From contig NZ_BMTW01000007.1 in assembly GCF_014649875.1 (NCBI RefSeq), forward strand, positions 204,818 through 268,817: 64,000 nt of DNA, written 5' to 3'. Positions 7,801 to 16,391 of this stretch are shown here, piece after piece (within the stretch, counting starts at the first letter, position 1; the number at the start of each line of letters is the position of its first letter). Both the position numbers and the translations under genes were made by a program. The stretch is from Streptomyces rubiginosohelvolus. GTDB lineage: Bacteria; Actinomycetota; Actinomycetes; Streptomycetales; Streptomycetaceae. Under the pieces are notes generated by a model. That model saw nothing but the letters and a program-made list of their open reading frames with translations. It was not told the origin of the DNA and did no database searches.

Positions 7801-10800
7801 TTAGCGTTCCGACTTTGCTACCAGGTCCGCCACACCAAAGGCACCGACTTCCAGTAGTTGGTCGATCAGGTCGAGAACCTTGTTGCGCTTAGCTCGCGCC
7901 GTCGTTTGCACGTAAGCGCGAATAAGAAGCTCACCAACGTAACGAGCATCCCCTGCCGCACCAGTCCTGATGTTTCCAGAATCTGCACCCTTGATCTCAA
8001 TGAAGCGCTGGCAGCATTCCAAGACCAGATCATCCACGCGATCAGGCGCCTGCTCCAGGGTGATGAAGAGCTGAGGCAAGGATTGAGTAAATGAGGCCGA
8101 TGAGATCAGGCGACTCAACGACTGCTTCACGGGCCGAAGGCGCTCACCGCGAAGAGCTGCGGCTGCATCACCCACAGCTTTGCGAACCGACTCCTCTGGG
8201 TCATCCAGGAACTCTTCGAAAGCGCGTCGCGCAGGTGCCGCTTCGGTGGTGTTCGCCAACCGATGCGCGCAGAGTCGTGCGGCACCCTCTCGCTGTGCCC
8301 CATCACTACCCGCGAGCACGGTATCGAGCAGGTCCGTCACACCCCACTGGATTGCAGCAATGGCGGCTAGGTGCCCTCCAGCTTTGCGGACTTCGCGGAC
8401 CTGTGAATTCATCATTCTATCGATGACAGGACGCACTGTGTTCGGGTCCTCAGATCCCACGTAAGTAATCAGGCGGATTACGGTGTGCGTGGTGAAGAGG
8501 CTGTCGTCTCGTGTCGTGACGAGTAGCGTAAATGCATCCAGAGCATCAGACCGAGCATGACGCATTGAGGCGTGAACAAGATGCGCAGCACACGAGCGAA
8601 CTGGAGTAGACGGATCTTCGGCGAGCTTCCTCACTACAGGAAGAACCAGTGCAGTGCGGCTTCCATCTGCGTCGTGTATAAGCAGATCTCCCAATGTTTC
8701 GGCTGCCGCGCCGCAGGACGAGTTCACCCCCGACCCGTATATGTCACGACCGATATTCTCTTCGCCGCTAGAGGACCAAATTTTCGGGTCGTTCTCATTG
8801 GATTCTACCGAGCGATTTCCGTAGCCGACAATCGTCTCAACGAGATCAAGCGGGACTGACTTGTAGTAGTGACGAAGGGCATGACCGAGCCACCGGTCAA
8901 CACCATCGTGATTCAGCGAGGAGATGTGACGAAGGGCGTCGAAGACCGCTGATCCATCATCGAGCGATTCTGCTGCGCCCAAGGCTAGAAGGATGGCATT
9001 GCTATAGGCCGGGTGGGTGCTGTGGTCGAATCTTAGGGAGAGTGTTGAGAACCGGGCAGGATCGCGTTGTGCCTCTTGCTGCAAAACGCTTGATAGCTCG
9101 TGGGCGCCGCCAGTGAAGTTCCGCAAGTTCGTCTTGTCCGTATTGTGCTTGGCGATCGCCTTCAACCACTGTTCGTCGTTCATCCGCTGAGCAGCATCTG
9201 AAGAGATTGGAGATGCGATACCTCCCCCGGTCACACCTTCGGGCTGGGGAGGCTGCTCCATGCCTGTAGCCCTCCGCAGCTCACCGAGACGACGCTTAGC
9301 TACATCAGAAAGGCGTGACTCGTCCATCGCGGAGAGGAGATTGAACATGTACCAACCAGGCCGTCGCTTTTCCCAGGGGAAGCGAAGCTCCAGGACTGCA
9401 GATTCTAGGTCGTGGAATGAGTCATCAGAGCAGAACGGACTGGCGGCTTGGATCAACTGGCGAGCTGTCCATACGCCGTTGGACGAGTACCCACTCAAGA
9501 AGCGGTGGGTTCCTTCTAGCAGAAGTTTTGCTGCCCACTGTGCGTACCTCTCTCCGTCCTCCCGCAGCCCTTCATACAAGAGCCACTGCGCAGCTTCGTA
9601 GGGACTTTCTGCTAGAGTTTCAAGAATGGGTTGAGCTGTCGAGGGCTCCTGTCTCACAAGGCGCCGGATCGACGCAACCATCCCAGACAGGACGGCATCT
9701 TCGAGTTCGTGCGTCCCTAGATCCGGGTAGCGATGCGTGAAGTGCCGGTCGTGTTTCGGAAGTTTGTCATCCTCATACGCCGTTACCTCCATCACTCGCA
9801 GCATGTACGGAAGCATGAGCGTGCAGAATTTCTCTGGAGCTCCTTCCGCTCCATGGCGCGCTAGCTCTATCGCGCTGTGCTCCCGGCCTAGCAGCGCAGC
9901 GACCTTTTCGCTTGATTCCAAGGCCATCGCGTTGGGGCGGTCGACGAGGTAGGCAGCCAATAGCTCGACTGCCCAGGCCGGCTGATGTTGGGCCAGACCA
10001 TGGGTTGAGTACCACAGTTCGTTCTCTGCTTCTCCGCTATATTGACCGTCACGAACGGAATTGAGAAGCAGATCGAACAATGGACGGCTCTCATAGACAT
10101 CCGCGAAACGGATAACCCACTGTAGCCAGCCTGGGAAATCGGTGTTAGTCCGATGGGGCAGGAGCAGTTCAGCTAGTCGGTCTGCATTAGTTTTCGCGGC
10201 GCTTCCCATAATCTCTACAGCGCGCGCTTGTTCGTCTGTGCTACCCACTAGCCACTCGTCAATAATGCCATCTGCATCGAGGCGGGCGAACCATGGGGCT
10301 GTCCGCAGGGATCGCCAAAGCCTTTCTTCGAATGAGGGCCGGGTGTCGAGCACATCGACCACCATGTCCCACTCATTTCGTGTGGGATCAGGGAGCGCAC
10401 TCAGAAGGGTGAGAATCACGTCCTTGATATGGAAGCGGACGTCAGCACTGACTAGGGCAGCCCCCACCTCCTCTGCGAAGCGATCGGGCTCAAGGTCGCG
10501 CAAGTGGCTCAGGATCTGCCGTACTTGTGCACGGCGGAAAAGCTCTTGCTCTCCGCTAGTCAAGAAGTCGACAAGAGATTCATTACGGCTCGTCCATCCA
10601 CGTGCGAATGAGTAGTCAAAGAATGCTTCGTGGAAGAATGCGATCTCTTTACCGTCCTGAACCAGCAGATGCTCTGAAACCAACACGCTGGCGTCAACGG
10701 AAAGGTTCGCCTGGTCGAGAACGGTTACAGGAACGGACAGGCGCTGCCGAGTGCTAATAGCCTCTGCCACTGTCGAGATAACTTCGTTAAAGCGAACTGC

Positions 10801-12252
10801 GTTGCGCCGTTGGACACATTCGGTCAGCTTGCGTTCCCGGAAGGCGTCGAACAGGTTGTTGGTGGTCTGGAAGGCAAGCGCCTCCGGGTCGTTAGCAATG
10901 CCTCTCAACAAGACGAGGTTCAGCGGCGATCGTAGGAGATTCCTCTGGTGTGTATTGAGGCGGTCGGCATCCAGGCCCATAGCTGAAACTGCCTCATTGA
11001 CCTGAGTTTCTGATAGTTCTTGGACTTGAACGCGTGCACACTGCTTCTCGTCGGCCAGTTCGCGAATGCGGTGATCGTTCTCAACGTCGAACTTTCGACA
11101 AGCCAGCACCACCCGCATTCTCGGAAAAGCTGATGCCTCACGCACAAGGTCAGCGACTGCATCGAAATTTCTTGGCATTCGTCCCGACATGAGACTGACC
11201 GCATCAACCTGGTCCACGACGAGTACGGAGGGGCGTTCTTCTGCTACAGCAGCGAGGGCGGCCACTGGTGATACGTCCAGCCCGATCCGGTTGCCTAGTT
11301 CCGTGGTTGATGCAAAAGACTCAAGTCGGTCGAGTCGAAAGCTCAGGATAGGGGTATCACGACCACGGAAGATTTCCACTGCCTGATGAAGGGTGGCGCT
11401 CTTGCCACCCCCGGCAGCTCCCATGAGAAGTGTTAGCCCGTCCGAACCTGCGTCGACGAGATCAACGACTTCTTGTGCTTCGGAACGCTTAATCGTCGGC
11501 CGAAGAAGCTCCCGTTCAACGCTGGCGGACCAAGCTGTAGTGATCTCCCGGACTGCGCCTGAGATAGCGGCGCCAGATAGAATCGTTGAGCGGCTGAGTT
11601 GATACTGATCAAGTCGGGACTCGATGCCTGCCGCGTCAAGGGTGGAGCCAAGGCTGTTATTTACAAGTTCACCCAAGGCGGCAGCCGCAAGCCGGCCTCC
11701 CGCACCGTTCAAGAGCAGTTCAGAGAGAACCGTGTTCATCCGAACGACATCATTTTCATCGATGCAGGAAATCCAGATGCCTCGCAGCACTTTCCAAGCT
11801 ACTTCAGTGGAGCTGTAGATTGCAGACGAGGAGAGCTTGTTGAATGATACTTGGAGCTCATTCGTAAGCCTGTCACTGATGAACTCGGAAAGATTGTCGG
11901 CGCTTCTTGCCCTCTCGGTCAGTTCTTGGACGTCTCGTACCGGGACCATGGATACAAAGTGGAAGTGGCGTCCTTGCTCGACGTGATAACGAGCGTTCGC
12001 CCAAATTTCCTTATTTTGGAGCGACTGAACGCTCCAACTGTTTGCGTTCCCATTCTGACGTTTGACCTGATGGACCTCGACAGTAGAGCCATGGCGATAG
12101 GTAAACTCGGCGCCCTTTCCCAGTTCGTCGATATCCTCGACCTTGATGGACTGAGCACTCCCAAGAAGTACGTAGAGGAGGTGGCGGACGGTCCAGGCGC
12201 CCTCGTATCGATTGCCGAACTTATCGGTCTCTCCGCCTGGGCGAGGGCTCAC
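7801..12252 (-). CDS. Cap4/DUF4297-like nuclease - STAND NTPase - helical repeat protein (Avs-like antiviral sensor)
   Basis: 1483 aa. Residues about 10-130 match the plan of a DUF4297/Cap4 dsDNA endonuclease: GNRYEGAWTVRHLLYVLLGS, an acidic pair near 40 (KVEDIDE), then EVHQVKRQ at 59-66, a PD-(D/E)xK-type E-x2-Q-x-K. Residues 275-560 form a STAND-type P-loop NTPase with Walker A GAAGGGKS (278-285), Walker B VLVVDQVD (343-350) and a downstream RSPLNLVLLRG winged region. The remaining 900 residues are helical/HEAT-like repeats (DPEESVRKAVGDAAAALRGE), a sensor-type tail. This order (effector, STAND, repeats) is that of Avs/AVAST proteins, which bind phage proteins and activate the nuclease. The GTG start has AAGGAGG eight bases upstream. 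GC content is visibly below that of the flanks, indicating transfer. Confidence 0.85.
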   Translation of the reverse strand: MSPRPGGETDKFGNRYEGAWTVRHLLYVLLGSAQSIKVEDIDELGKGAEFTYRHGSTVEVHQVKRQNGNANSWSVQSLQNKEIWANARYHVEQGRHFHFVSMVPVRDVQELTERARSADNLSEFISDRLTNELQVSFNKLSSSAIYSSTEVAWKVLRGIWISCIDENDVVRMNTVLSELLLNGAGGRLAAAALGELVNNSLGSTLDAAGIESRLDQYQLSRSTILSGAAISGAVREITTAWSASVERELLRPTIKRSEAQEVVDLVDAGSDGLTLLMGAAGGGKSATLHQAVEIFRGRDTPILSFRLDRLESFASTTELGNRIGLDVSPVAALAAVAEERPSVLVVDQVDAVSLMSGRMPRNFDAVADLVREASAFPRMRVVLACRKFDVENDHRIRELADEKQCARVQVQELSETQVNEAVSAMGLDADRLNTHQRNLLRSPLNLVLLRGIANDPEALAFQTTNNLFDAFRERKLTECVQRRNAVRFNEVISTVAEAISTRQRLSVPVTVLDQANLSVDASVLVSEHLLVQDGKEIAFFHEAFFDYSFARGWTSRNESLVDFLTSGEQELFRRAQVRQILSHLRDLEPDRFAEEVGAALVSADVRFHIKDVILTLLSALPDPTRNEWDMVVDVLDTRPSFEERLWRSLRTAPWFARLDADGIIDEWLVGSTDEQARAVEIMGSAAKTNADRLAELLLPHRTNTDFPGWLQWVIRFADVYESRPLFDLLLNSVRDGQYSGEAENELWYSTHGLAQHQPAWAVELLAAYLVDRPNAMALESSEKVAALLGREHSAIELARHGAEGAPEKFCTLMLPYMLRVMEVTAYEDDKLPKHDRHFTHRYPDLGTHELEDAVLSGMVASIRRLVRQEPSTAQPILETLAESPYEAAQWLLYEGLREDGERYAQWAAKLLLEGTHRFLSGYSSNGVWTARQLIQAASPFCSDDSFHDLESAVLELRFPWEKRRPGWYMFNLLSAMDESRLSDVAKRRLGELRRATGMEQPPQPEGVTGGGIASPISSDAAQRMNDEQWLKAIAKHNTDKTNLRNFTGGAHELSSVLQQEAQRDPARFSTLSLRFDHSTHPAYSNAILLALGAAESLDDGSAVFDALRHISSLNHDGVDRWLGHALRHYYKSVPLDLVETIVGYGNRSVESNENDPKIWSSSGEENIGRDIYGSGVNSSCGAAAETLGDLLIHDADGSRTALVLPVVRKLAEDPSTPVRSCAAHLVHASMRHARSDALDAFTLLVTTRDDSLFTTHTVIRLITYVGSEDPNTVRPVIDRMMNSQVREVRKAGGHLAAIAAIQWGVTDLLDTVLAGSDGAQREGAARLCAHRLANTTEAAPARRAFEEFLDDPEESVRKAVGDAAAALRGERLRPVKQSLSRLISSASFTQSLPQLFITLEQAPDRVDDLVLECCQRFIEIKGADSGNIRTGAAGDARYVGELLIRAYVQTTARAKRNKVLDLIDQLLEVGAFGVADLVAKSER

Positions 12253-12494
12253 GTCAACATCCTCCTTGAAAGGCGCGATCCAGGGTGATGAATCACCGCA
12301 GCCATGGTACTATCCTGCCACGTGCAGTGACTCTGGTGTTCAGCTGCAAGGAGGCTGACTGTGCTGTGCTGTGCTGTGCTGTGCTGTGCTGTGCTGTCTA
12401 CGGTCGGCATGGTCACGCTAGGTCCAGCACCAAAACGAAACCTAAAGTCAGCCCCAAACAAGCGCCCGCCGCAACCAAGAAAGTGTCCTCGCAT
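12249..12494 (-). CDS. possible 81-aa leader ORF spanning the pentamer repeat
   Basis: A minus-strand ATG at 12494 opens a frame that runs through the pentamer repeat (encoding tandem STAQH) and continues as SLLAAEHQSHCTWQDSTMAA to RRMLT. It stops with a TGA that overlaps the STAND GTG start as GTGA. Shorter in-frame starts exist, including one just after the repeat (MAAVIHHPGSRLSRRMLT). The protein resembles nothing known, so any role would be as a translational leader. Because the repeat unit is not a multiple of three, gain or loss of a unit would change which frame reaches the overlap. Confidence 0.25.
   Translation of the reverse strand: MRGHFLGCGGRLFGADFRFRFGAGPSVTMPTVDSTAQHSTAQHSTVSLLAAEHQSHCTWQDSTMAAVIHHPGSRLSRRMLT
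12361..12397. repeat. pentanucleotide microsatellite, seven GTGCT units
   Basis: Seven perfect tandem copies of GTGCT (AGCAC on the other strand), plus GT of an eighth, begin 109 bases upstream of the STAND start codon. Simple repeats of this length are very unusual in a Streptomyces chromosome and are a classic slipped-strand mutational hotspot. The repeat creates the odd Cys/Val-rich reading on the plus strand, which is not a gene. Confidence 0.95.
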
Positions 12495-12720
12495 AGGCGT
12501 TGAGTGGTACTTGCTTGAGCGGAAACCCTTACGACGGTGAATTGCCTGGTTCGGTGATTCGTCGCCTTCTGGGGTCCCCAGATCAGCTGTGGAAGTAGCG
12601 GCTTTCTTGCTCGTCTAACCATGATGAGTGTCCTCATTTTATTTCTCTTTCTATTATCCTCCTTCCGCCTCTGTTGATCAACACCCTTCACGCCTGATGA
12701 CGCCGTACTATCGACACATC

Positions 12721-12966
12721 TTAGAGGAGCATCAATTCAGGTCTCAGCTCAGGAAAAAGAAGGACTCGCATCACCTCTTGCCGCTCTTCGCGCAGTCGCC
12801 GGAAAATGCGAGCAAGCTCGTTCTTGCGTGTTTGCTGCCGCACCACGAAGACCACGTATGGGAAGTAGTCCTCTGTGCTGCCCTCGACCGCTCGCCAATG
12901 CCTGTCAACCTTCTCTCGGATACGGGCGGCCTGTTCCGTTCACATGTCGATTTCAAGGAAGTAGCT
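12721..12966 (-). pseudogene. C-terminal remnant of a replication-relaxation-like protein
   Basis: The minus strand reads SYFLEIDM, then an in-frame TGA (12940-12942), then TEQAARIREKVDRHWRAVEG, DYFPYVVFVVRQQTRKNELA and IFRRLREERQEVMRVLLFPE, to a TAA at 12721. FLEIDMGTE followed by a helical domain and a VVFVV strand is the pattern at the C-terminus of replication-relaxation proteins of actinomycete plasmids and integrative elements. The TGA would be a GGA-to-TGA change, and upstream the frame loses similarity, so the gene is dead. It points to a plasmid or ICE origin for this DNA. The rest of 12495-13061 holds no gene I can support; a 92-codon frame at 12413-12691 ending in a hydrophobic stretch is only a possibility. 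Confidence 0.5.
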
Positions 12967-13061
12967 ACTACTCCGTGGACGACTTGACGGCCGAGAAGAT
13001 CGCGGCGATTCCGGTGCTGGCGCAGCGGAGAGCTGCGCACTAAGCACAGCCCTTCACCAGT

Positions 13062-14171
13062 TCAGGCGGTCTTCCCGATAGGACGATCGTCGTGCGCAGG
13101 TTCTGCCTGCTTCGGCAAGGTGGTCACCTTCTTCATACGGGGTTCCTTGCCGAAGAACTTGCGATACTCCTCGACCGTGCCGATCTCCTTGACGATCTTC
13201 GCTACCCAGGCATCGGTGTACAGGTAGGTGCTGACGGGCTCGTCGTAGATGCAGTAGCGCGCATCGGTGATGCATGGGTCAGCACTTCCCTTAGCTGGAC
13301 GGACGCCCAGTCGTCGCCACATCTCGGTGTGCTCGCCGTGGACACTGAAGCAGAACGGCAGATTGGCCTCGACACGTTCGGCGACGACCGACGCTCGAAG
13401 CTTCGCCGGGTTCATGGTCTCGACGTGCTTCACCTTGGTGATGACCGTGCCGGTACGACCCGCCTTGGTCATGACCGCACGCTCGTCGTCGGTCAACGCG
13501 TTCAAGTTGACGAAGTTGACCGCCAGGTCAGCATCGGTCTTCTTACCGACGATGGGCACCAGTCGCACCCGGTAGTCGTACTTCAGGTCATCCAGTACGT
13601 CCGAGTCGATGGACGCCTCGAACCTTGCCACCAGGTCGCGGGTCTTCTTCGGTAGCTTCTTCGCTGCATCCTGGAGTTGCTCACGACCTTCAGCAGTGAG
13701 CGTCTGAAGGGCGATCGGGAAGCGGAGCCGGTCAGCGAGGCTAAAAGAGCGGCCGAAGTGGTCCACCATCTCCTGTTCGTAGTTCATGACGAGCGCCTGT
13801 GCCTTGCCGCCTGTCACGATCTTGAGATTGTGCTCGTAACGGTGCTCCACCTTGTTGCGAAGGGCGACGAAGAGCTCGGCGTTCAAGCGCACCGGGTCCG
13901 CGCTGTTGGTGTAGCGCTGTTTTAGGCACCACTCCAGATCCCACGCCTTCGGCTCGCCGTCGATCAGCTTGTACTGGCCGGTCTGCGCATCCTTGTAGTG
14001 GTAGTCGATCTTGGCCTTGTGGAACTCCGCATGAAGCAGGTAGTGCCACGCCTTGTGCATATGGGTGAGGAAGTCGCTGTAGTTGCCGCTTGAACAGTTC
14101 CACTCGTCGACTGCCTTCAGGGCGTGCCGCTGCGACTCGATGAGGATGTGCTTCCAACGGGCGTATGCCAT
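13062..14171 (-). CDS. DUF3644 (HEPN-like) protein
   Basis: 369 aa. The N-terminal 130 residues match DUF3644: WHYLLHAEFHKAKIDYHYKD, then the family signature W-C-L near 80 and ELFVALRNKVEHRYE. RNKVEH (105-110) is an R-x4-H motif in a helix, the catalytic signature of HEPN ribonucleases. The later part (DDLKYDYRVRLVPIVGKKTD; NALTDDERAVMTKA) resembles a winged-helix or second alpha/beta region. DUF3644 genes commonly occur in defence islands, so an RNA-cleaving abortive-infection role is plausible but unproven. The ATG at 14171 has GAAGG eight bases upstream. Lower GC than the flanks groups it with the STAND gene. Confidence 0.75.
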   Translation of the reverse strand: MAYARWKHILIESQRHALKAVDEWNCSSGNYSDFLTHMHKAWHYLLHAEFHKAKIDYHYKDAQTGQYKLIDGEPKAWDLEWCLKQRYTNSADPVRLNAELFVALRNKVEHRYEHNLKIVTGGKAQALVMNYEQEMVDHFGRSFSLADRLRFPIALQTLTAEGREQLQDAAKKLPKKTRDLVARFEASIDSDVLDDLKYDYRVRLVPIVGKKTDADLAVNFVNLNALTDDERAVMTKAGRTGTVITKVKHVETMNPAKLRASVVAERVEANLPFCFSVHGEHTEMWRRLGVRPAKGSADPCITDARYCIYDEPVSTYLYTDAWVAKIVKEIGTVEEYRKFFGKEPRMKKVTTLPKQAEPAHDDRPIGKTA

Positions 14172-14421
14172 GTCGTGCGCCCTTCGCGTTAATAAGAAGG
14201 ATCACATCAACGGCCACCTCAGGACAAGCGAGATTCCCACGACTCATCAGGAAAGACGCGGGAATAATGCGTCACAAGATCATTTAGATGGATGTGTTGA
14301 CCTTCACGCAGTTGTCCACGCCCCCGACTCGTGGGCGGCTCCTCCTCTTCTAGCCAGACCATGCACGGGCCACGAGGCGCGTTTTGCCTGGGGCGGGCAC
14401 CACGGAAACGGCCGGAGGCAT

Positions 14422-14490
14422 GCCACGGGCCCGTGGCCGGTCCGCCCCGCCGACGCGTACGTCGGTGGCACGGCCCTGCCACGGGCCCGT
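14422..14490. repeat. palindromes at the right edge of the island
   Basis: The 347-base gap 14172-14518 contains no gene. It holds a perfect 16-base palindrome GCCACGGGCCCGTGGC (14422-14437), a hairpin CCGACG-cgta-CGTCGG (14450-14465) and a second partial copy GCCACGGGCCCGT (14478-14490). A related CACGGGCCACG lies near 14364. Composition returns to native high GC from about 14330, so these sit at or just outside the island junction. They could be cyclophilin terminators or remnants of a recombination site. No integrase or tRNA was seen. Confidence 0.5.
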
Positions 14491-14518
14491 CGGGTACCGC
14501 TCGGGTCTGCCGGTCGGG

Positions 14519-15016
14519 TCAGAGAACGCCGGACTCGGCGATGGTGACCTTGGCGCTGGTACGGCCGCTGCCGGAGCCGAGCGCCTCGATCTTGCGGACG
14601 AGCTTCATGCTGTCCTCGTCGGCGACCTCGCCGAAGACCACGTGCTTGCCGTCCAGCCACGGGGTGAGCACCGTGGTGATGAAGAACTGCGAACCGTTGG
14701 TGTTCGGGCCGGCGTTGGCCATCGAGAGCAGGCCCACGCGGTCGTGCTTGAGCTTGAAGTTCTCGTCGGCGAACTTCTCGCCGTAGATGCTCTTGCCGCC
14801 GGTGCCGTCGCCGCGGGTGAAGTCACCGCCCTGGAGCATGAAGTCCGTGATGACGCGGTGGAAGGACGAGCCGGCGTAGCCGAAGCCCTTCTCGCCGGTG
14901 GCGAGCGCGCGGAAGTTCTCCGTCGTCTTGGGGACGACGTCGTCGAACAGGTTGAACGTGATCCGCCCCGCGGGGGCGTCGTCGATGGTGATGTCGAAGT
15001 AGACCTTGGTTGTCAT
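14519..15016 (-). CDS. cyclophilin-type peptidyl-prolyl cis-trans isomerase
   Basis: 165-aa single-domain cyclophilin that interconverts cis and trans Xaa-Pro bonds. Catalytic core residues are present: [20 protein letters not shown] (Arg and Phe of the active site), [20 protein letters not shown] and [14 protein letters not shown]. There is no signal peptide, so it is cytosolic, and its length equals that of the Streptomyces CypA type. The ATG is followed by [13 protein letters not shown], the usual start. It is the first native gene right of the accessory island and runs toward it. Confidence 0.97.
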   Translation of the reverse strand: MTTKVYFDITIDDAPAGRITFNLFDDVVPKTTENFRALATGEKGFGYAGSSFHRVITDFMLQGGDFTRGDGTGGKSIYGEKFADENFKLKHDRVGLLSMANAGPNTNGSQFFITTVLTPWLDGKHVVFGEVADEDSMKLVRKIEALGSGSGRTSAKVTIAESGVL

Positions 15017-15091
15017 GGTGACATCCTCACATTCCTGGCAACCGCAGGTGAAACCCGGGTTGGTTCGGCACGTCGGATGTCCGGATTCCCA

Positions 15092-16261
15092 TCACCCTCC
15101 GGCGGCTCCCCGGTGGGCCGCGTAGACGGCGTTCACCAGGGCGGTCTTGCGCGGGTCGTCGGCGAGCCGGGAGCCCATCCGGTTCATGACGTAGCCGAGG
15201 GCGATGGAGGCATCCGGGTCGGCCAGGCCGCAGGAACCGCCCGCACCGTCGTGGCCCAGCGCCCGTGGGTCGGGGCCGTAGGAGCGGTTCTCGCCGCTCA
15301 GCCAGAAGCCGAGGGCGATCTCCGTCTCGTGCGGGAAGCCGTCGCCGAGGACGAGGTCGCGGCAGGCCCCCTGTCCTTCCCCGGCGCGGGCGGCCGCCTT
15401 CTCGGAGAGGATCCGGCGGCCGTCGAGGCTGCCGCGTCCGGCCAGGATCCCGTAGAGCGCGGCGACCGCCCGGGCGGTGCCGTGGCCGTTGGCGGCGGGG
15501 ATCTCCGCCGCGCGCCAGGCGGGGGTGTTGGCGGCGGCCCGGCCGGTGGGCGGGTTGAGCAGGGAGGCGACGGCGACCGGTGTCATCCGGTCCAGGAGGG
15601 CCGCCTGGGCGGCCCGGTCGGGGCGTTCCTGGACGAGTTCGGCGAGGCGGTGGGTCTCGCTCTCCGGGAGGCCGAAGGTGAAGTCGATGCCCAGTGGTCC
15701 GGTGATCTCCTGCCGGAGGAACGCCCCGGGCCGCAGTCCGGTGATCCGGCGGACCACTTCGCCGACGAGGAATCCGTAACTGATCGCGTGGTAGCCGGAG
15801 CGGGTTCCGGGCTCCCACCAGGGGGCGGTGGCGGCGAGCCGGGCGCAGGCCGTCTCCCAGTCGTACAGCTCCTCCAGGGTGAGCGGGGTGTCGGGGCCGG
15901 CCACTCCGGAACGGTGCGAGAGGAGGTGGCGTACGAGGACGGATTCCTTGCCGTTCGCGGCGAATTCCGGCCAGTGGTCGGCGACCGGGGCGTCGAGGTC
16001 GAGCAGTCCCCGGTCGGCCAGGACATGGGCGCAGAGCGCGGTCGGGCCCTTGCCGGTGGACCAGACGTTGACCAGGGTGTCCCGTTCCCAGGGGCGGGTG
16101 CGGGCCGCGTCCGCCCAGCCGCCCCAGAGGTCCACCACCGTCGCGCCGTCGACCAGGACGGTCACCGCCGCGCCCAGTTCGCCGCGCTCGGTGAAGTTCT
16201 CCTCGAAGGCGTCCCGGACCCCGGCGAACCGGTCGTCGCAGTGGCCGTGGATCTGCGGCAC
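15092..16261 (-). CDS. serine hydrolase of the beta-lactamase (class C/EstB-like) family
   Basis: 389 aa without a signal peptide. The nucleophile motif S-T-G-K is at 68-71 (NVWSTGKGPTALCAH). The tyrosine motif is Y157 in GYHAISYGFLVGEV, and the third motif is H-D-G-A-G-G near the C-terminus (GHDGAGGSCGLADPDASIAL). This pattern is seen in EstB-type esterases and D-aminopeptidase relatives rather than in true resistance enzymes. The substrate cannot be told. The GTG start is preceded by GGGAGG at six bases. It lies 76 bases upstream of the cyclophilin gene on the same strand. Confidence 0.88.
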   Translation of the reverse strand: MPQIHGHCDDRFAGVRDAFEENFTERGELGAAVTVLVDGATVVDLWGGWADAARTRPWERDTLVNVWSTGKGPTALCAHVLADRGLLDLDAPVADHWPEFAANGKESVLVRHLLSHRSGVAGPDTPLTLEELYDWETACARLAATAPWWEPGTRSGYHAISYGFLVGEVVRRITGLRPGAFLRQEITGPLGIDFTFGLPESETHRLAELVQERPDRAAQAALLDRMTPVAVASLLNPPTGRAAANTPAWRAAEIPAANGHGTARAVAALYGILAGRGSLDGRRILSEKAAARAGEGQGACRDLVLGDGFPHETEIALGFWLSGENRSYGPDPRALGHDGAGGSCGLADPDASIALGYVMNRMGSRLADDPRKTALVNAVYAAHRGAAGG

Positions 16262-16391
16262 GGAGCCTCCCTCGTCGCGGGCGCGCGTCCGGCGGCGGAA
16301 CCGGCTGCCCCACGCAACGTACCGACTGGTCGGACCGGAGGAAAGGGCCGGTGCCCCGGAGCGGCGAAGGTCCCGGTTGCCGCCGCGCGGA

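Noticed and set aside
12361-12397. CRISPR or direct-repeat array
   Set aside because: Units are five bases with no spacers; it is a microsatellite.
12285-12503. Cys-rich plus-strand small protein (CAVLCCAVLCC)
   Set aside because: The cysteine pattern is simply the translation of the pentamer repeat, and nothing outside the repeat looks like a protein family.
6820-14520. tRNA-integrated element with attachment sites
   Set aside because: No tRNA gene, integrase or convincing direct repeat was found at either edge; the island could have arrived by other recombination.
15092-16261. Beta-lactam resistance enzyme
   Set aside because: The motifs fit the EstB/D-aminopeptidase-like branch and there is no export signal, so resistance is not supported.
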